From Alteribacter lacisalsi (GTDB lineage Bacteria > Bacillota > Bacilli > Bacillales > Salisediminibacteriaceae): a DNA stretch of 64,000 bases. Below are positions 62,620 to 64,000 of this stretch, one piece after another. The notes under the pieces were generated by a model, which saw only the letters and a list, made by a program, of their open reading frames with translations, was not told the origin of the DNA and did no database searches. Location: contig NZ_PDOF01000001.1 of NCBI RefSeq assembly GCF_003226345.1, positions 558,001-622,000 of the forward strand, read 5' to 3'. Position 1 is the stretch's first letter; the number at the start of each line of letters is the position of its first letter. The position numbers were made by a program, and so were the translations under genes.

Positions 62620-63801
62620 TTACCTGATCCGATGGTGTCTCCTGTAAAAACGGGCGAGGCGTTCGGCTGATTTCTTCCAGGAGAAGCGGATCTTCACGCG
62701 TTTACGACCGGCCTGCCCAAGACGTTTGCGGAGGGACGAATCAGCCAGCAGTGTGCTCAGTTTCTGGGCGATCGCAGCTGCCGGCTTGGTACGGGAAACC
62801 ACATAGCCTGTTTTCCTGTGTGCGACCACTTCGGAAATACCGCCGTTTCTGGTTGCGATCACAGGCAGTCCACAGGCCATTGCTTCCACGTTCACAAGCC
62901 CGAAGGCTTCATTTCCTTTTGATGGGCAGACGAACACATCCGCAAGCCGGTAGAAATCCTTCAGCGTCCCGGATGGCTGATGAGGCAGAAATTTGACGGG
63001 AGGACTGATCGATTTTGCTTCACTGTACACCCGCCTGGCATAGGAACTTGTCTTTTTCGGTGCACGGTATCCGGGAGAGCCGATCACAATCAGCTGGGAT
63101 CCAGGGTTGCTGCGCGAGACGCTCTTCATGGCCCTGATCAGTTCAAGTACCCCTTTTGATTTGATCAGCCGTCCTGCGTAAAGGATCACTGGCGCCGCAG
63201 GTGAGAGATGATAGCGTGCCCGGAGAGTCTGCTTTTCCGGATCGGCAGCGGGTCTGAAGGCGTCCGGGTTTACCCCGAGATGATTGACCGTTATTTTGGA
63301 TGCGGCTCTGGCGTTAAGACGGATAATCCGCTTTTTCAGAAACCGGCTGTTGGCAATGATGCCGTCTGCTTGCCTGCAGGCTTTGCGGAACACGGCTGGA
63401 CGTATCCGGTGCGGGGATATAAAGGTGTCGGAATGAAGGTTCATATAAACAGGGAGCTTGGGGAATCTCCGCTTGATGGAGGTTACGAGTTTCGGGCGGT
63501 TTTCCACTTGTATGATTGTGCCAGGGGCTGTTGCTTCCGACTGAAGAAAAGTGAGAAGCTTTTTTTTATATGTTTTGGTGGTAGCTGTGAGCTGTTTAAA
63601 TGTGATTGGTGACGCGGGCTTTGGAAATGAGGCGGGAAGGGTGGCCATCGTGCCGCTCATGCTCCGGCCTACAACTGTGATTTTGAAAGTCCGTGATAAA
63701 AACGGGATGAGATTCATGACGCAGATTTCAACAGACCCGGTGCTCTCGGCCGGAACCGGATACGTGCCGGGGGTAATGATAATTAAATGGGGGCGGGGCA
63801 T
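62620..63801 (-). CDS. GT4-family glycosyltransferase (spore coat CotSA-like)
   Basis: 393 residues, GT-B. N-terminal acceptor domain HLIIITPGTYPVPAESTGSVEICVMNLIPFLSR, then VILYAGRLIKSKGVLELIRAM, FLPHQPSGTLKDFYRLADVFVCPSKGNEAFGLVNVEAMACGLPVIATRNGGISEVV with the donor-binding Glu-x7-Glu. The GSVEICVMNL start resembles CotSA/YtcC-type spore enzymes. Start ATG at 63801, GAGGTG upstream. First gene of the minus-strand glycan operon, with promoter presumably in 63802-63960. Confidence 0.87.
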   Translation of the reverse strand: MPRPHLIIITPGTYPVPAESTGSVEICVMNLIPFLSRTFKITVVGRSMSGTMATLPASFPKPASPITFKQLTATTKTYKKKLLTFLQSEATAPGTIIQVENRPKLVTSIKRRFPKLPVYMNLHSDTFISPHRIRPAVFRKACRQADGIIANSRFLKKRIIRLNARAASKITVNHLGVNPDAFRPAADPEKQTLRARYHLSPAAPVILYAGRLIKSKGVLELIRAMKSVSRSNPGSQLIVIGSPGYRAPKKTSSYARRVYSEAKSISPPVKFLPHQPSGTLKDFYRLADVFVCPSKGNEAFGLVNVEAMACGLPVIATRNGGISEVVAHRKTGYVVSRTKPAAAIAQKLSTLLADSSLRKRLGQAGRKRVKIRFSWKKSAERLARFYRRHHRIR

Positions 63802-64000
63802 ACTGCTCACCTCAACTTTGTTTTATGATGCTGTTTTTTTATATTCCGGAGAAGGAGGGAGTGTGAGGGCAGAGGTGGATAGGAACGAAAACTGGACGGA
63901 GGGGGGGGAATCTCCCTTTTCGCATTTCTTCCATCCTGATACATATAATGGCAGTTGAGGTCAGCAGACTGGATGGGGGGGATAGTATGTCAATCATTAA
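63802..64000. other. Upstream region of the GT4 gene; possible start of a plus-strand gene
   Basis: No gene inside. A TATAAT-like box near 63943 and a GGGGGG run before ATG at 63987 (MSII...) hint at a plus-strand gene cut by the window end. Only four codons are visible. Confidence 0.3.

Overview
The window looks like the chromosome of a Bacillaceae member, probably a halotolerant or alkaliphilic, spore-forming relative of Bacillus (inference). Support: purine-rich GGAGG ribosome binding sites, CcpA cre-like, Fur and Zur boxes of Bacillus type, a YjcZ-type micropeptide, a CgeB-family glycosyltransferase beside a collagen-like protein, a MsmX-style sugar ABC operon with no ATPase, and very acidic lipoprotein linkers. 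I see no tRNA, rRNA, prophage, insertion sequence or CRISPR array.

Layout. 1-5.4 kb: partial MerR regulator with its own 19-bp-spacer promoter, DUF3267 membrane protein, MATE exporter, lipoprotein, glycerol kinase. 5.5-23.2 kb: a plant-polysaccharide and galactose island. A ROK repressor, a sugar ABC transporter operon (binding protein, two permeases, YesL-type protein) and, divergently, GH43-GH1-like-GH2-GH43 hydrolases are followed by galK-galE-galT, a second ROK repressor and an M24-fold protein lacking metal ligands. The enzymes suggest oligosaccharides containing arabinose and galactose, taken up, trimmed and fed into the Leloir pathway. 23.3-29 kb: a variant PRPP synthase, a three-repeat protein, a redoxin, a DUF1992 protein and an 838-residue secreted protein of about eight repeats.

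29.1-38.2 kb: a zinc-limitation island. Five Zur-like boxes (arms TAAATCG / CGATTTA) precede or sit among a dCTP deaminase, two intact COG0523 GTPases (one is ZagA/YciC) plus a third with a damaged start, a cysteine-poor ribosomal protein S14, a SufU-like scaffold, FolE2, a glutaredoxin-like protein, a flavoprotein with a Cys-rich tail, and a FeoB-like permease without a G domain. The last two, a head-to-tail pair behind a Zur box, are the best candidate here for an undescribed metal system. 38.2-42.1 kb: Fur boxes control a SAM methyltransferase and a ferric-iron ABC binding protein and fused permease, with no ATPase gene.

42.4-46.4 kb: DUF4190-like protein, EamA exporter, SgrR-like regulator, VOC protein, GNAT acetyltransferase. 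46.6-63.8 kb: a mostly minus-strand spore-surface or capsule glycan cluster: a collagen-like (Gly-Ala-Thr) protein, several glycosyltransferases (one a multiply broken pseudogene), enzymes matching a UDP-diacetamido-uronic acid route (WbpA/B/E/D-like), an epimerase, a CgeB-family protein, a tandem GT2 protein and a GT4 protein. A DUF4855 gene lies inside in the opposite orientation.

Starts were chosen from ribosome binding sites and family alignments recalled from memory. No database search was run, so family names are recognition calls.
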